From contig JAUIRK010000541.1 in the NCBI GenBank assembly GCA_030549495.1, positions 107,001-171,000 of the forward strand: 64,000 bases of DNA, read 5' to 3'. Numbering within the stretch: position 1 is the first letter of the stretch; each line of letters begins with the position of its first letter. The stretch is from Nectonema munidae. Taxonomy: Eukaryota > Nematomorpha > Nectonematoida > Nectonematidae. Positions 60,822-64,000 of the stretch are shown here, piece after piece. The notes beneath the pieces are model-generated. The model was given only the letters and a program-made list of their open reading frames with translations, did no database searches and was not told the origin of the DNA. The translations under genes were made by a program, and so were the position numbers.

Positions 60822-62126
60822 GTATGATATTTTCACTACTTATAAAGTCTTACATTTTTTAGCCTCTTTGCAAGACATTTCTGATATAGCAAGGAACACC
60901 CCCAAGAGGGTGTCTAGGTGGTCGAGCCACCCCTCCTTGCTTTCTATTTTCCTAAGCTTGAACTTTATATAAGACAATTTTATAAAGAGAAGCTCATCTT
61001 TCTAATGCTTCTGGAAAGATTTTCCAAATATTTAAATGATACTCCGTAAAAGCGCTCATTGAAAAACTTTAATTTATATTTTTGTAACCACATTCCGAGG
61101 TATTGAAATTCTAAAAGTAAATTTTATCGTGTATGTATAAGGAACGTTGAAAAAAAAAAGAACACTATCAATAGAATTCATTACTATCCTTTATCTAGAA
61201 CAGTGGTTCCTAACCTTATGTGAAAAAAAGTCAAATATATTTATTTTTTATGAAATTGACAAGTATTTAATAAAAAGTTTGAAATTAATGGGAAAAATGC
61301 TCCGGTTTAGTTTCAATTATTTCTACGATTCGAAGCTCTTTTAGCTATGTGCACAAGACGCTTGTCTTGTTGCGCATCTAGACGATTTCTCGATCTATTT
61401 TTATCTGAAGAAGAGTGAAGAGTTATTGCTTTGTAGCTCTCATAACCTGATGTATGTTCCTCACTTTTATTACTTTCTAACTGTTGACAATGGATAACCT
61501 AGGATGAATGGCGCTACTAATCAGTAATATGGGATTAGAGAACGTGATGTATAATCGGTATATAGTTATACATAGTAGTAAACAAATATGTATATAATAT
61601 TTATAATATAGATTATGGTTTGTGTAAAACTTGCAAAAAAATAAACTCATGAAATCAAAGGGTGAATCCTTTTTTAACAAAAAATTTATTAAGATCTCTT
61701 GCACGACTGGCCTAGAATATTTGCTTCACAATTCTGAGTAGTCAATATCGACGCCCTAGCAACAGCTGAAAACCTTTTCTGCAAGCCAGCTGAAAATGAA
61801 ATAATGCTTTCCTCAACCAAGTTATAAATCTTTGGACTCATATGTCACTTACTGCGAAAAAACAAATACGTTAAAAATAGACACACAAAATAAACACTAA
61901 CAACTTGAAATTTTAGAAAATTTAAATTGAATTAAGAATCACATGGACCCTTTTTTATTGGGCAATGGAAATGTATGTCTCTCCCATTGAAAATAAAAGC
62001 AAATGATTAGTACATCCTAACACAAAAATTGACCCAACAATTCTTGCGATGAGTGTTTTCTATAAATTTTCTATTTTTATATTGAACATAGAAAATTGTT
62101 CACATATACCTATTGTTCCCTTACAG

Positions 62127-62351
62127 CAGTGCTTCTCAAACGGTGTCATGTGAACCCTAAGATTCTATCTAGATCACCGATTCTTAACAAGGGCTGCGAG
62201 AAACGACCAAATAATGGACAACATATGTAGTATCTATCTACTTCTTTATATATTTTATTTTAAAATTTTCTGACCGATTCTCAATGGCGCGCTCCAAAGT
62301 TTCAGTTATTTCATAGGGGCGCCCTAGGGTAAAAAAGTTTGAGAAGCACTG
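62127..62351. mobile_element. hAT (Charlie-like) MITE in ph intron 7
   Basis: CAGTGCTTCTCAAACGGTG at the left and GTTTGAGAAGCACTG at the right form a 15-bp terminal inverted repeat that is typical of Charlie-group hAT. The element is 225 bp. Flanks CCTTACAG and CTTTAGAA match only partly, so it is probably aged. No coding content. Confidence 0.8.
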
Positions 62352-62699
62352 CTTTAGAAGAATATATTATATCTGTGATATTTAGGTATTGTTGTACAAG
62401 TTTTTGATACATTTGTGTTCTTAAACTTTAAACTAAGTTATTATCCTATTTTGGAATTTTTATGATCTTTTTTTATTATTATCAAATTTATGTATAGTTA
62501 TATTAACCAAATTCATCCCAGAAAAAGCAGACGTGATTTAGTAATTTGGCATAAAAGTAGCCTGAAACCGACAAATCGTCTTCGTCTGTTAAAAAATGTG
62601 TTAATAGGAAATATGTCTAGCTCATCTATCTACACCTTTTAAAAATGGTATGCCTTTATATTTGATGTGAATCGCTTCATCGTTTCACTTTCTTTTTAG

Positions 62700-62796
62700 G
62701 TGAAGCCGCTGACTTCTATAGAACGTCTTAGAAAACGGCAGAAAAGCGAAACGACAGACATTGCGGCATCACTCTCTTCAGCTCTAACGGGCGCAG
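62700..62796 (+). CDS. ph: polyhomeotic-like gene, exon 8 (partial gene, continues beyond window)
   Basis: The acceptor TTCTTTTTAG is followed in phase 0 by VKPLTSIERLRKRQKSET and TDIAASLSSALTGA, ending one base into a codon at donor GCAG|GTACAC. The basic RLRKRQK stretch directly after HD1 fits the family layout, where HD1 is followed by a basic linker, then an FCS-type zinc finger and a C-terminal SAM domain. Neither the zinc finger nor SAM is in the remaining 1.2 kb, so further exons must lie to the right. The short open frames right after the exon are not in phase. Confidence 0.82.
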
Positions 62797-62966
62797 GTAC
62801 ACACATTTCATTAGACCAAACACTCTTTACACACGCCTCACATAGAATCCTCTTGTGTGTGCACATTCATCCTTCAGCATCGTTACCAATCTTTTGTCCA
62901 AGGTCAATTTTAACTGGCATGAGGCAGATCAATCAGATGTTTTTTTAACAGAACCACTGAACTCCC

Positions 62967-63405
62967 TAATATTTGTAGATTTAGCAATGTTCAAATTGTT
63001 TACGTTGATCACGCTCCACCTAGAGCTGTTAACTATAAACTCTTAACCCTTTCATTACCAGAAAAATCAGACGATATTTATTAAAAAGCAGAAGATTCCC
63101 ATACAAAACTATTTGAAAAAGCAGACGAAGGTAAATTTGTTTATGTATCATATATGATACACTGATCACGAACGGGTTAACCTGCGCTAACTAATATTTG
63201 TTGCTCTAGTAATGTTCAAATTATTTACGTTAATCACGCTCCACCTAGAACTTTTAACTATAAACTCTTTTAACCCGTTAACGCCCATGTCGACTATAGT
63301 CGACTTTACAAAAATAAAATCGTCTGCGTTTATCAAAGCTCCTTAATACAAATCTTCTGCTTTACATTAGATATCGTCTGATTATTCTGGTCGTTAACGG
63401 GTTAA
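62967..63405. repeat. Local duplication in ph intron 8, each copy ending in a TTAA MITE
   Basis: Two copies of a host segment containing CACGCTCCACCTAGA and ACTATAAACTCTT lie at about 62967-63043 and 63188-63270. Each is followed at the same relative TTAA by a MITE (63043-63180 and 63270-63405). The MITEs lie in opposite orientations, seen from the positions of GTCTGCTTTTT and CAGAAAAATCAGACG. The first is the minus-strand form of the 34.9-kb copy, the second the plus-strand form. The second MITE contains the palindrome GTCGACTATAGTCGAC. Confidence 0.7.
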
Positions 63406-64000
63406 ACTGCAATCACCGCTGTCGACTCACTTTTTATTATTAACCTTTAAATTATCGTTTTCCATTTATATTTTATTATACTTTTGTATATATAAATTAT
63501 GTAATAAATTTTTTCCATTATTTAATTGCTTTATATTTCTTAAAATATTGTTATAATTCAGACGATATTACTTTCAAAACACTTTCATGGCTCAAGATAA
63601 GATTTTTTTCTGACACAAATACCAAATGCTATTTGTATGAAATTAAAATCTTGAAAACTCGTTATAAGTAGTATAAGATTTACTTGACAGTTATTGACAG
63701 GTGACAATCAAAAACGTTGACCGTTGACATCTAAGTTATCACTCACAACGACTTAATTGCTTGAAAATTCCATTATATAATCTAATACTCTCTCTCTGTA
63801 TATTTTAATAGAAGCTGGTTTGCAAGTCTGAGGCTAACGTTTAAACGGTGAATAAGGCTGACTAATTCAACATGAACTAACCTTAATTCACTGGTTGATC
63901 CAACTCGCAAAATCTTTAGCAAATCATAATAAATTTAAATATCTTTTTTAACAGCCTTCCATTACATTCCTAAAATAAATCGTAAAATCTTATCCACTTA
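63406..64000 (+). other. Intron 8 of ph, AT-rich, no exon seen
   Basis: Nothing in phase with exon 8 and no FCS or SAM motif was found before the window edge. Confidence 0.5.

Noticed and set aside
61199-61225. CAGTGGTTCCTAACCTT hAT-like end
   Set aside because: Only one end is visible.

Overview
The window is eukaryotic, very AT-rich, and dominated by introns, MITEs and decayed transposons. There is no prokaryotic signature: no operons, ribosome sites or CRISPR. The only gene I can support is a chordate/arthropod-type Polycomb gene, polyhomeotic (ph/PHC). The base composition, the transposon mix (piggyBac, hAT, pogo/Tigger, LINEs, tRNA-SINEs) and a decayed copy of an arthropod/Hydra WRE-CYFC-type repeat protein fit an arthropod, perhaps a parasitic copepod such as a sea louse. 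The organism is inference.

Right half (36.5-64 kb): eight + strand exons join in phase into one open reading frame of 822 codons plus 1 nt (36539-36835, 40433-40962, 42293-42513, 46750-47259, 54097-54348, 57484-57663, 60442-60821, 62700-62796). The predicted protein is Ser/Thr/Asn/Gln-rich. Near the end of exon 7 it carries the polyhomeotic HD1 signature LTHFIDGFLIKESSEPFE. The FCS zinc finger and SAM domain expected of the family must lie beyond the right edge. The introns carry many mobile elements: a decayed WRE-CYFC family copy, hAT MITEs with 8-bp target duplications, a 2.7-kb piggyBac element that itself contains a hAT MITE, a minus-strand coding fossil, a LINE 3' end, and TTAA-flanked MITEs inside a local duplication.

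Left half (1-36 kb): no convincing host gene. From left to right it holds a short minisatellite, hAT MITEs, a tRNA-SINE, a hAT element of 849 bp, the 3' end of a LINE, a hAT element of 1,320 bp with a perfect 8-bp target duplication, and a 3.9-kb unclassified element with ~39-bp terminal inverted repeats and two internal tandem arrays. These are followed by a second LINE 3' fragment, an unidentified minus-strand coding remnant, a Tigger/pogo transposase relic, an 82-copy TG microsatellite, and a palindromic insertion flanked by 13-bp direct repeats inside another coding remnant.

All boundaries were read by eye. Homology statements come from motif recognition, not searches.
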